This document shows, piece by piece, positions 29,910 to 40,467 of a stretch of 64,000 nt of DNA. The notes beneath the pieces were generated by a model. The model did not search any database and had not been told where the DNA came from. It was given only the letters and a program-made list of their open reading frames with translations. The position numbers were made by a program, and so were the translations under genes. Origin of the DNA: an uncultured beta proteobacterium (lineage in GTDB: Bacteria; Pseudomonadota; Gammaproteobacteria; Burkholderiales; Burkholderiaceae_C); the NCBI GenBank assembly GCA_903886275.1, contig CAISLN010000128.1:62001-126000 (forward strand), read 5' to 3'. Every line of letters starts with the position of its first letter. Position 1 is the stretch's first letter.

Positions 29910-31136
29910 TTGAGAACCATTCGAAAATCAGCCAAGCTGGCCAACGTCTGCTATGACATCCGCGGCCCCATCATGGACCGTGCCCGGCAAATGGAAGAAG
30001 AAGGTCAAAAAATCATCAAGCTCAACATCGGCAACCTGGCGGTGTTTGGTTTTGATGCGCCCGAAGAAATCCAGCAGGACATGATCCGCAACCTGCCCAA
30101 CTCGGCGGGTTACTCCGACAGCAAGGGCATTTTTGCGGCGCGCAAGGCGGTCATGCACGAAACCCAGAAGCAGGGCATTTTGGGCGTCACGCTGGAAGAT
30201 ATTTATCTGGGCAATGGCGCGTCCGAATTGATTGTCATGGCCACCAACGGCCTGCTCGACGACGGCGATGAGTTGTTGTTGCCGATGCCAGACTACCCGC
30301 TATGGACGGCCGCTGCCAGCCTGTCGGGCGGCACGCCGGTGCATTACCGCTGTGACGAGTCCAACGGTTGGATGCCAGACCTCAAAGACATCCGCTCCAA
30401 GATCACGCCGCGTACCAAGGGCATTGTGGTGATCAACCCCAACAACCCGACCGGTGCGCTTTACTCCGACGCGCTGCTGATCGCCATTGTGGAAATCGCA
30501 CGCGAACACGGGCTGGTGATCTTCGCCGATGAGGTCTACGACAAGGTGCTGTACGACGGCGTAAAGCACACGCCCATCGCGTCGCTGAGCGAAGATGTGC
30601 TGACCCTGACCTTCAACTCCCTGTCCAAAAGCTACCGCTCCTGCGGTTACCGCGCGGGCTGGTTGGTACTCTCCGGTGACAAACGCAACGCCGCCGATTA
30701 CATCGAGGGCCTCAACATGCTCTCCAACATGCGCCTGTGTGCCAATGTGCCGGGCCAATGGGCGATACAGACGGCCCTGGGCGGCCACCAGAGCATCAAT
30801 GAACTGGTGGGTGAGGGCGGTCGCCTGCGCCGCCAGCGCGATCTGGCCTATGAGTTGATCACCGCCATACCGGGGGTGAGCTGCGTAAAGCCGAGTGCCG
30901 CGCTCTACATGTTTCCCAAGCTCGACCCGCAGATCTACCCGATTGAGGATGACCAGAATTTTTTCATGGAGCTGCTGCAAGAAACCCGCGTGATGCTGGT
31001 GCAGGGCACCGGCTTCAACTGGGACACACCGGACCATTTCCGCATCGTGTTCCTGCCCCATGAAGACGACCTGCGTGAAGCCATTGGCCGGGTCGCCAAG
31101 TTTTTGGAAATCTACCGCAAGCGCCACGCCAACTAA
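29910..31136 (+). CDS. alaA: Glutamate-pyruvate aminotransferase AlaA
   Basis: This 408-residue PLP enzyme interconverts pyruvate/alanine with glutamate/2-oxoglutarate. It is close to E. coli AlaA along its length (KSAKLANVCYDIRGP, MPDYPLWTAAASLSGG, NPNNPTGALYS). The PLP-binding Lys lies in FNSLSKSYRSCGYRAGW. It begins with TTG, five bases after a GGAGAG site. It sits just upstream of hom and thrC, so it is probably part of an amino-acid gene run. Confidence 0.88.
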   Translation: MRTIRKSAKLANVCYDIRGPIMDRARQMEEEGQKIIKLNIGNLAVFGFDAPEEIQQDMIRNLPNSAGYSDSKGIFAARKAVMHETQKQGILGVTLEDIYLGNGASELIVMATNGLLDDGDELLLPMPDYPLWTAAASLSGGTPVHYRCDESNGWMPDLKDIRSKITPRTKGIVVINPNNPTGALYSDALLIAIVEIAREHGLVIFADEVYDKVLYDGVKHTPIASLSEDVLTLTFNSLSKSYRSCGYRAGWLVLSGDKRNAADYIEGLNMLSNMRLCANVPGQWAIQTALGGHQSINELVGEGGRLRRQRDLAYELITAIPGVSCVKPSAALYMFPKLDPQIYPIEDDQNFFMELLQETRVMLVQGTGFNWDTPDHFRIVFLPHEDDLREAIGRVAKFLEIYRKRHAN

Positions 31137-31195
31137 ACCAGATGGGAAGGCTGCGGCAAGGTCGGCAGTCTCCGCAATTTTTAAAGAAGAACAGT

Positions 31196-32542
31196 ATGAA
31201 ACCGATTCAAGTAGGCCTTTTGGGCATTGGCGTAGTGGGCAGCGGCACTTTCCATGTGCTCAAGCGCAATCAGCAGGAGATCCAGCGCCGCGCCGGTCGT
31301 GGCATTGAGATCACCATGGTGGCGGACCTGGACGAGGCGCGCGCCCGCGCCGTGGTCGGCCCCGATGTACAGGTGGTCAATGACGCCCGTAAAGTGATTG
31401 CCAACCCGGACATCGATATCGTTATCGAGCTCATAGGCGGCTACGGCATTGCCAAGACCCTGGTGCTCGAAGCCATTGCCGCAGGCAAGCATGTGGTCAC
31501 CGCCAACAAGGCCCTGCTGGCCGTGCATGGCACCGAGATTTTTGCCGCCGCTTCTGCCAAGGGCGTGATGGTGGCGTTTGAAGCGGCGGTGGCGGGTGGC
31601 ATTCCCATCATCAAGGCGCTGCGCGAGGGCCTGACCGCCAACCGCATCGAATGGATTGCCGGCATCATCAACGGCACCACCAACTTCATCCTCTCCGAGA
31701 TGCGTTCCAAGGGCCTGGACTTTGCCGTGGTGCTCAAGGAAGCGCAGCGTCTGGGCTATGCCGAGGCCGACCCTACCTTTGACATCGAAGGTATTGACGC
31801 CGCCCACAAGGCCACCATCATGTCGGCCATCGCCTTTGGCATTCCGGTGCAGTTTGACCGGGCCTATGTCGAAGGCATCACCAAGCTCTCCAGCCAAGAC
31901 ATCAAGTACGCCGAGCAGCTCGGTTACCGCATCAAGCTGCTGGGAATCGTGAAGCGTCGGCATGCCGACGCGGCCAGTGGCCGCCCCGAAGGCATCGAGC
32001 TGCGCGTGCACCCCAGCCTGGTGCCCAGCAAACGTTTGATTGCCAATGTCGAAGGCGCCATGAATGCCGTGATGGTGCAGGGCGATGCCGTGGGCACCAC
32101 GCTGTATTACGGCAAGGGTGCCGGTTCCGAGCCCACTGCGAGCGCCGTGATTGCCGACCTGGTGGACATCACCCGCTTGCACACGGCAGACTCGGCACAC
32201 CGCGTGCCGCATCTGGCCTTCCAGCCCGATGCCATGAGCGACACGCCCATCCTGCCCATGGCCGATGTGGTGACCAGCTACTACCTGCGTCTGCGTGTGG
32301 CCGACCAGGCCGGTGTGCTGGCCAAGGTGACCGGCATCCTGGCCGAGTCCGGCATCAGCATAGACGCCGTGCTGCAGCGCGAGGCCGACGAGGTCGGTGG
32401 CGAAGATGCCACCCAGACCGACCTCATCATCCTGACCCACGACTGTGTGGAAGCCAAGATGAACGTGGCACTGGCCGCCATGCAGGCCCTGCCCACGGTG
32501 TTGGAGCCCATCACCCGCATCCGCAAGGAAGAACTGGCATGA
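31196..32542 (+). CDS. hom: Homoserine dehydrogenase
   Basis: This 448-residue enzyme reduces aspartate semialdehyde to homoserine for threonine, methionine and isoleucine synthesis. It has the NAD(P) loop GLLGIGVVGSG (7-17) and the catalytic core with NKALLAVHG, AAVAGGIPIIKALREGL and GYAEADPTFDIEG. A C-terminal ACT domain from about residue 360 (RLRVADQAGVLAKVTGILAE) suggests threonine feedback control. The start at 31196 has an AAGAAGA site. The upstream in-frame ATG at 31142 lies in the spacer. It overlaps thrC by four bases. Confidence 0.95.
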   Translation: MKPIQVGLLGIGVVGSGTFHVLKRNQQEIQRRAGRGIEITMVADLDEARARAVVGPDVQVVNDARKVIANPDIDIVIELIGGYGIAKTLVLEAIAAGKHVVTANKALLAVHGTEIFAAASAKGVMVAFEAAVAGGIPIIKALREGLTANRIEWIAGIINGTTNFILSEMRSKGLDFAVVLKEAQRLGYAEADPTFDIEGIDAAHKATIMSAIAFGIPVQFDRAYVEGITKLSSQDIKYAEQLGYRIKLLGIVKRRHADAASGRPEGIELRVHPSLVPSKRLIANVEGAMNAVMVQGDAVGTTLYYGKGAGSEPTASAVIADLVDITRLHTADSAHRVPHLAFQPDAMSDTPILPMADVVTSYYLRLRVADQAGVLAKVTGILAESGISIDAVLQREADEVGGEDATQTDLIILTHDCVEAKMNVALAAMQALPTVLEPITRIRKEELA

Positions 32543-34059
32543 AATACCTGAGCACGCGTGCGCCGGCCTCGTCACTTGAGCGCAAGCGCTTTTGCGAAAT
32601 CCTGTTGGAGGGCCTGGCGCCCGATGGTGGCCTGTACCTGCCCGAAAGCTATCCCCAGGTCAGCGATTCCACCCTAAGCGACTGGCGCCGGGTCTACCAC
32701 GAGCAGGGCTACGGCGCTTTGGCGTTTGAGATTTTGTCGCTCTACATCGACGACATTCCCGCCGCCGACCTGCGCGCCATTTGCGCCAAGACCTACACGG
32801 CCGAGGTGTTTGGCACCGGCGAGATCGTGCCGCTGCGCCATGTGGAAGACGGGCTGTGGATCGAGGCCCTGTCCAACGGCCCGACGCTGGCCTTTAAGGA
32901 CATGGCTATGCAGTTGCTGGGCAATCTGTTCGAGTACGAGCTGGCTCGCCGGGGCGAAGAGCTCAACATCTTGGGCGCCACTAGCGGCGACACCGGGAGT
33001 GCCGCCGAATATGCCATGCGCGGCAAGAAGGGCGTGCGTGTTTTCATGACCAGCCCCAACGGCCGCATGAGCCCGTTCCAGCAGGCCCAGATGTTCAGCC
33101 TGCAAGATGCCAACATCTACAACATTGCCGTGGAAGGCGTGTTCGATGATTGCCAGGACATCGTCAAGGCGGTGAGCAACGATCTGGAATTCAAGCGCAA
33201 GTACAAGATCGGCACGGTCAATTCCATCAACTGGGCGCGCCTCATGGCGCAAGTCGTCTATTACTTCGCCGGCTACATCCAAGCGACCGAGATGACCCCC
33301 ACGCTCGGCACTGGCGTGTCCTCGCCGCCCCCCGAGGGGGCTGATGCGTCTAGGGGCGGCCCGCCTTCGAATCGCAATTCGCAAAAGGTCTCCTTCGCCG
33401 TGCCCAGCGGCAACTTCGGCAACGTCTGCGCCGGCCATGTGGCGCGCATGATGGGTCTGCCGATTGCGCAACTGGTGGTGGCCACCAACGAAAACGATGT
33501 GCTCGACGAATTCTTTCGCACCGGCGTCTACCGGGTGCGCGGCAGCGCCGACACCTTTGAGACCTCCAGCCCTTCGATGGACATCTCCAAGGCCAGCAAT
33601 TTCGAACGCTTCGTGTTTGACCTGCTGGGCCGAGACGGAGAACGCGTCAAGGCCTTGTTTGGTGAAGCACTCAGCAAAGAAGGCCGCTTTGATTTGAGCG
33701 CCGATCCACTGTTTGCAGAAGCAGCAAGCCGCTATGGTTTTACCAGCGGCAAGAGCAGCCATGCGGACCGCCTGGCCACCATTCGCGCGACCTTTGAGCA
33801 GCATGGCTTCATGATCGACACCCACACGGCCGACGCCCTGAAAGTGGCGCTGGAACAGCGCTCTCCGGGCACCCCCATGGTCGTTCTGGAAACCGCATTG
33901 CCCATCAAATTTGCCGCCACCATCGTCGAAGCCCTGGGGCGCGAGCCCGAGCGCCCGGCCGGTTTTGAAGGCATAGAGGCGCTGCCTAAGCGTGTGCAAC
34001 TGATGGCCGCCGACGCCGACCCCATCAAGGCCCTGATCGCGCGCGAGTGCGGCTACTAA
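32539..34059 (+). CDS. thrC: Threonine synthase with an in-frame repeat insertion
   Basis: This 506-residue PLP enzyme turns O-phosphohomoserine into threonine. The PLP Lys lies in NGPTLAFKDMAMQLLG, and the conserved SGDTGSAAEYAMRGK and VPSGNFGNVCAGHVARMM motifs are present. Between YYFAGYIQAT and KVSFAVPSGN lies a Pro/Gly/Ser-rich stretch (about residues 252-277), where I expect only a few residues in homologs. It is coded by the palindromic element at 33296-33367. The frame is kept, so the enzyme is probably still active with an extra surface loop. It starts inside the last codons of hom (ATGA overlap). Confidence 0.93.
   Translation: MKYLSTRAPASSLERKRFCEILLEGLAPDGGLYLPESYPQVSDSTLSDWRRVYHEQGYGALAFEILSLYIDDIPAADLRAICAKTYTAEVFGTGEIVPLRHVEDGLWIEALSNGPTLAFKDMAMQLLGNLFEYELARRGEELNILGATSGDTGSAAEYAMRGKKGVRVFMTSPNGRMSPFQQAQMFSLQDANIYNIAVEGVFDDCQDIVKAVSNDLEFKRKYKIGTVNSINWARLMAQVVYYFAGYIQATEMTPTLGTGVSSPPPEGADASRGGPPSNRNSQKVSFAVPSGNFGNVCAGHVARMMGLPIAQLVVATNENDVLDEFFRTGVYRVRGSADTFETSSPSMDISKASNFERFVFDLLGRDGERVKALFGEALSKEGRFDLSADPLFAEAASRYGFTSGKSSHADRLATIRATFEQHGFMIDTHTADALKVALEQRSPGTPMVVLETALPIKFAATIVEALGREPERPAGFEGIEALPKRVQLMAADADPIKALIARECGY
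33296..33367. repeat. Palindromic GC-rich element inserted in thrC
   Basis: Within thrC, GCCGCCCC (33324-33331) pairs with GGGGCGGC (33353-33360) around an inner CCCCC-GAG-GGGGG hairpin. The layout CCCCCACGCT...CCTCGCCGCCCCCCGAGGGGG...GGGGCGGCC resembles a small dispersed element I recall from Comamonadaceae intergenic regions. It keeps the reading frame, adding about 24-28 codons. A decayed relative lies at 26945-26978. Confidence 0.6.
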
Positions 34060-34082
34060 ACTGAAACGATAGGCAAAACTCC

Positions 34083-35327
34083 ATGGCAATGCCACCCGCG
34101 CGCGCGCCGCTACAGTCCCTGACAGAGGCGCTCGCCCTGCTGCTGGCAACCGTAGAACCGATATCTGCCACTGAAGTCCTGGCCACTTTGGACGCCGATG
34201 GCCGGGTACTTGCGGCAGACGTGGTGTCTGCGCTGCAGGTGCCGCCGCAGGACAACAGCTCCATGGACGGCTATGCCCTGCGAACTGTAGATGTGCCAGC
34301 GCCGGGTGTGGAAATGCCGGTGTCGCAGCGCATTGCGGCGGGAACTTCTGGAGCGCCACTGCAGCCTCAGACCGTGGCCCGCATCTTTACCGGTGCGCCC
34401 ATTCCGGCCGGTGCAGACGCCATCGTCATGCAAGAAGATTGTTTGGCCTTGGCGGGCAGCGATGCGGCCCGGGTGCAGGTCAATGTGCTGCCAAGGAGTG
34501 GCCAATGGATTCGCCGCGCCGGTGAAGATGTCGCCAGCGGCGCCGTGGTGCTCGCCAAGGGCCAGCGTCTGGGCCCGGCCGAACTGGGTCTGGCCGCCAG
34601 CATTGGCATGGCAAGCCTGTCGGTGGTGAAGCGCCCCCGCGTGGCCCTGTTTTCTACCGGTGATGAATTGGTGATGCCGGGCACCGTGGCGCCGCAGGAC
34701 ATGCGTGCGGGTGCCATCTACAACTCGAACCGTTTCTTTTTGAACAGCTTGCTGCGTCGTATGGGCTGCGAGGTGACCGACTTCGGCATCGTGCCCGACA
34801 AGCTCGATGCCACCGTGCAGGCCATGCGCGAGGCCAGCGCAGCGCACGACGTCATCCTGACCAGCGGTGGTGTGTCGGTGGGCGAGGAAGACCATATCAA
34901 GCCCGCAGTGCAGTCGTTGGGGAACCTGGACCTGATGCAAATCGCCATCAAGCCCGGCAAACCCTTTGCCCATGGCAAAGTCGGTGCGGCTCATTTCATC
35001 GGGCTGCCGGGAAACCCGGTGTCGAGCTTTGTGACCTTCTTGCTTTTGGTGCGGCCCTTTTTGCTGCGCCTGCAGGGCGTGGCAGCAGTGGCGCCCGTGG
35101 CGAGCAAGTTGCGCGCCGATTTCGACTGGCCGCGCGCAGACAAGCGCCAGGAATTTTTGCGTGTGCGCCGCAATGCCCAGGGCGGTCTGGACCTGTTTCC
35201 CAACCAAAGTTCGGGCGTGCTGACCTCGGCCGTATGGGCTGACGGCCTGGTGGACAACCCCGGTGGCCAGACCATCCAGAAGGGGGACATGGTGCGTTTT
35301 ATTTCCTTTGCGGAGTTGCTGGCATGA
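34083..35327 (+). CDS. moeA: Molybdopterin molybdenumtransferase MoeA
   Basis: MoeA inserts molybdate into adenylylated molybdopterin, the last general step of Moco synthesis. The 414-residue protein shows VPPQDNSSMDGYALR near the N-terminus, the IFTGAPIPAGADAIVMQED segment, the MoCF-domain motif SGGVSVGEEDH, and the GLPGNPVSSFVTFLLLV stretch. A second ATG two codons later is an alternative start. It overlaps moaD by four bases. Confidence 0.94.
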   Translation: MAMPPARAPLQSLTEALALLLATVEPISATEVLATLDADGRVLAADVVSALQVPPQDNSSMDGYALRTVDVPAPGVEMPVSQRIAAGTSGAPLQPQTVARIFTGAPIPAGADAIVMQEDCLALAGSDAARVQVNVLPRSGQWIRRAGEDVASGAVVLAKGQRLGPAELGLAASIGMASLSVVKRPRVALFSTGDELVMPGTVAPQDMRAGAIYNSNRFFLNSLLRRMGCEVTDFGIVPDKLDATVQAMREASAAHDVILTSGGVSVGEEDHIKPAVQSLGNLDLMQIAIKPGKPFAHGKVGAAHFIGLPGNPVSSFVTFLLLVRPFLLRLQGVAAVAPVASKLRADFDWPRADKRQEFLRVRRNAQGGLDLFPNQSSGVLTSAVWADGLVDNPGGQTIQKGDMVRFISFAELLA

Positions 35328-35575
35328 AGATCACCGTTCGCTACTTTGCCTCCATCCGCGAGGCCGCAGGCCAGTCCACTGAGGTGTTGGAAACCGGTGC
35401 CACGACGCTCTCGCAACTGCGCGATGTGCTGATTGCCCGTAGCGATAGGGCCGGTGAGGCATTGGCCCGTGGGCGCACGGTGCGCATGGCGCTCAACCAG
35501 GTGATGAGCGCGGAGTCCGCTGCCCTGACCGAGGGCTGTGAGGTCGCTTTTTTTCCGCCTGTGACCGGTGGTTAA
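35324..35575 (+). CDS. moaD: Molybdopterin synthase small subunit MoaD
   Basis: This 83-residue ubiquitin-fold protein ends in the required Gly-Gly that becomes a thiocarboxylate and donates sulfur to cyclic pyranopterin phosphate. The N-terminus MKITVRYFASIREAAG and the C-terminus EVAFFPPVTGG match the family. It overlaps moeA by four bases and runs up to moaE, so the three form one operon for cofactor assembly. Confidence 0.94.
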   Translation: MKITVRYFASIREAAGQSTEVLETGATTLSQLRDVLIARSDRAGEALARGRTVRMALNQVMSAESAALTEGCEVAFFPPVTGG

Positions 35576-35579
35576 GGCC

Positions 35580-36065
35580 ATGGGCAGTCCACGCGTATCC
35601 ATTCAGACCCGGGACTTTGACCTGTCCGACGAGGTGGCGCGCCTGCGTGCTGCCGACCAGCGCATCGGTGCGGTGTGCAGCTTTGTCGGCACGGTGCGCG
35701 ACCGCAATGCAGGCGCCGAGGCTTCGGTGCGCTCCCTGGAGTTGGAGCATTACCCCGGTATGACGGAGGCGTCGATTGAGGCCATGATCGATGAGGCGCA
35801 CAAGCGCTTTGACATCTTTGGTGCGCGGGTCGTGCACCGTGTGGGCCTCATGCAGCCGCTGGACCAGATCGTGCTGGTGGCCGTCACTTCGGCGCACCGG
35901 GGCGAGAGCTTCAAGGCCTGCGAATTTCTGATGGACTATTTGAAGACGCAGGCACCGTTTTGGAAGAAGGAAGCCACGCCCGAGGGTTCGCACTGGGTCG
36001 ATGCGCGGGTGAGCGACGACGATGCGCTGGCACGCTGGGGTATTGCCGGGTCCAACGCTTCTTAG
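35580..36065 (+). CDS. moaE: Molybdopterin synthase catalytic subunit MoaE
   Basis: This 161-residue large subunit forms the heterotetramer with MoaD. Family motifs include FVGTVRDRNAG, LELEHYPGMTEASIE, VHRVGLMQPLDQIVLVAVTSAHR and FWKKEATPEGSHWVDA, with the catalytic Lys in the last. I start it at the ATG at 35580, five bases after moaD. A GTG at 35568 overlapping moaD would add four residues. Molybdoenzymes that use this cofactor are not in the window. Confidence 0.93.
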   Translation: MGSPRVSIQTRDFDLSDEVARLRAADQRIGAVCSFVGTVRDRNAGAEASVRSLELEHYPGMTEASIEAMIDEAHKRFDIFGARVVHRVGLMQPLDQIVLVAVTSAHRGESFKACEFLMDYLKTQAPFWKKEATPEGSHWVDARVSDDDALARWGIAGSNAS

Positions 36066-36184
36066 GTTTTTCTATCTTCGGTTTCACAAGCCCACTTTTG
36101 TAGGGGTCGAAGCGGGTAAGGGCAGGGGGCATCCCCATCTCGGCAGGTACACACGCGTGAACATAGCCGACAAGAGCCCAAGCT

Positions 36185-36213
36185 TTGACCTTCATCACCC
36201 ACTGGCCTAGGCT
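36185..36213 (+). promoter_or_regulatory. Candidate sigma-70 promoter for clpB
   Basis: TTGACC (36185-36190), a 17-base spacer and TAGGCT (36208-36213) lie about 80 bases before clpB. The -35 is good and the -10 weak. A heat-shock type CCCCATCT at 36133-36140 is preceded by GTCGAAG, but the 20-base spacer is too long for a normal sigma-32 site. The rest of the 228-base gap shows no gene. Confidence 0.3.
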
Positions 36214-36293
36214 AAGCGGTCTGCCGCACTTGAAAACAAGGGCCCATGGCCTCAAGCTGTAAGGCATCGGACACAACAGCCAAAGGAACTCCA

Positions 36294-38912
<2,619 letters not shown>

Positions 38913-39093
38913 CATCTCGAAGTCCGAACACATCAGGCGCCACCAAGAACAGCGTGCAATGGGGTTATTTGGGTAACGCTGACTGGCGGCGGTCATGCCA
39001 CTCCAAAGCTGCAGGCCTTGGTTGCCAGGGTTTGACGCAAGGGCTGAGGTTGTGGCGACGCGGTTCCCGCGCAGTTCACATAGCATTCGCACC

Positions 39094-39312
39094 ATGCACC
39101 GATTTGATTTCAACTTGAACCTCAGCGCCCAGGAGTACCTGCAGTACTACCGGGGCAGCGTCAACAAAGTCGTGGCCAGATGTGCCGATGGAAGCACTGT
39201 GCAATTCCCGGCCGGACTGTTGACGCCTTTTGTTACCAGCGCAGGCATACGGGGCTCCTTTGTGTTGACCTGCGAAGAGGGCGGCAAGGGCGCCCAACTC
39301 AAACGCAGCTAG
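39094..39312 (+). CDS. DUF2835 family protein
   Basis: This small 72-residue protein matches DUF2835 as I know it: FNLNLSAQEYLQYYRGSVNKVVARCADGSTVQFP followed by a LLTPFVTSAGIRGSF stretch. The fold and role are unknown to me. I chose the start at 39094 because it gives the usual short N-terminus. The 181-base gap before it (38913-39093) shows no gene or terminator that I can defend. Confidence 0.8.
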   Translation: MHRFDFNLNLSAQEYLQYYRGSVNKVVARCADGSTVQFPAGLLTPFVTSAGIRGSFVLTCEEGGKGAQLKRS

Positions 39313-39385
39313 CCGCAATTCGCCAACGCTCGATATCATGAGACGGCTGGCCTTTGGCGCTTGCTTTCAACCTTGAGGATTCACC

Positions 39386-40423
39386 ATGAAATACCGACTC
39401 CTGGGCCGCACGGGCCTTTATGTTTCCGAGCTTTGCCTGGGCACCATGACCTTTGGTGACCAGGGCTTCTGGAAAGTGATGGGCGGCCTCGGGCAAGAGG
39501 CCGTCAACACGCTGGTCAAACAAGCCTTTGAGGCCGGCATCAACTTTATCGACACGGCCAATGTGTATTCGGTGGGCGTGTCAGAGACCCTGACCGGCGC
39601 TGCCATCAAAAGCCTGGGCCTGCCGCGCGATGAAATCGTGGTGGCCACCAAGGCCTTTGGCCCCATGAGCGAGACCCAAATCAATGGGCGCGGACAGTCG
39701 CGCTACCACCTGACGAACGCGCTCGACGCCAGTCTGAAGCGCCTGCAGCTTGACCATATTGACCTCTACCAATTGCACGGCTACGACCCCGTCACGCCCT
39801 TGGAGGAGGTCTTATCCACGCTCAACGACATGGTGCGTTCGGGCAAGGTGCGCCACATCGGTCTGTGCAATATGGCGGCATGGCAAATCATGAAGGGGCT
39901 GGCGATCTCCGAGAAAAACCACTGGGCGCGCTTTGAGAGTGTGCAGGCCTATTACACCGTTGCCGGGCGGGACCTGGAGCGTGAACTGGTGCCGCTGATG
40001 GAAGACCAGCAGTTGGGTCTGATGGTGTGGAGCCCCTTGGCCGGCGGTCTGTTGAGCGGCAAGTTTTCAGCCGACGGCAAGGGCCCTGAGGGTGCCAGGC
40101 GCGCCAGCTTCGACTTTCCCGTCGTGGACAAGGCGCGTGCCTTTCGCGTGGTGGATGCGATGCGGCCGATTGCAGCGCGCCACCAGGCCAGCGTGGCCCA
40201 GGTCGCGCTGGCCTGGTTGCTGAGCCGAGCGCAGGTGAGCACGGTCATCATCGGGGCCAAGACGCCCGAGCAGCTCACTGACAACCTGGGCGCTTCGGGC
40301 TTGGTGCTGACAGCACAGGACCTGCAGGCCTTGCAGGAGGTGAGCCAACTGCCACCCGAATACCCCGGATGGATGTTGGCCATGCAGGGGCAGTACCGCG
40401 CCAAGCCACCGGTGCGGGGCTAA
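39386..40423 (+). CDS. Aldo/keto reductase
   Basis: This 345-residue TIM-barrel oxidoreductase is NADPH-dependent by family. The catalytic tetrad is visible as Asp and Tyr in FIDTANVYSVG, Lys in VVATKAFG and His in YQLHGYDP. The C-terminal cofactor region reads STVIIGAKTPEQLTDNL. It resembles the YajO/Tas-like group of AKRs with a wide substrate range. An AGGA site precedes the start. The neighbours do not suggest a specific substrate. Confidence 0.87.
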   Translation: MKYRLLGRTGLYVSELCLGTMTFGDQGFWKVMGGLGQEAVNTLVKQAFEAGINFIDTANVYSVGVSETLTGAAIKSLGLPRDEIVVATKAFGPMSETQINGRGQSRYHLTNALDASLKRLQLDHIDLYQLHGYDPVTPLEEVLSTLNDMVRSGKVRHIGLCNMAAWQIMKGLAISEKNHWARFESVQAYYTVAGRDLERELVPLMEDQQLGLMVWSPLAGGLLSGKFSADGKGPEGARRASFDFPVVDKARAFRVVDAMRPIAARHQASVAQVALAWLLSRAQVSTVIIGAKTPEQLTDNLGASGLVLTAQDLQALQEVSQLPPEYPGWMLAMQGQYRAKPPVRG

Positions 40424-40467
40424 GGCATGTCGGCCAGTGGGCAAAAGCATGGCGGCGCACCCAGCCG

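Noticed and set aside
36106..36140. Sigma-32 promoter before clpB
   Set aside because: CCCCATCT fits the -10 but the only -35-like sequence (GTCGAAG) is 20 bases away, outside the normal 11-16 base range.
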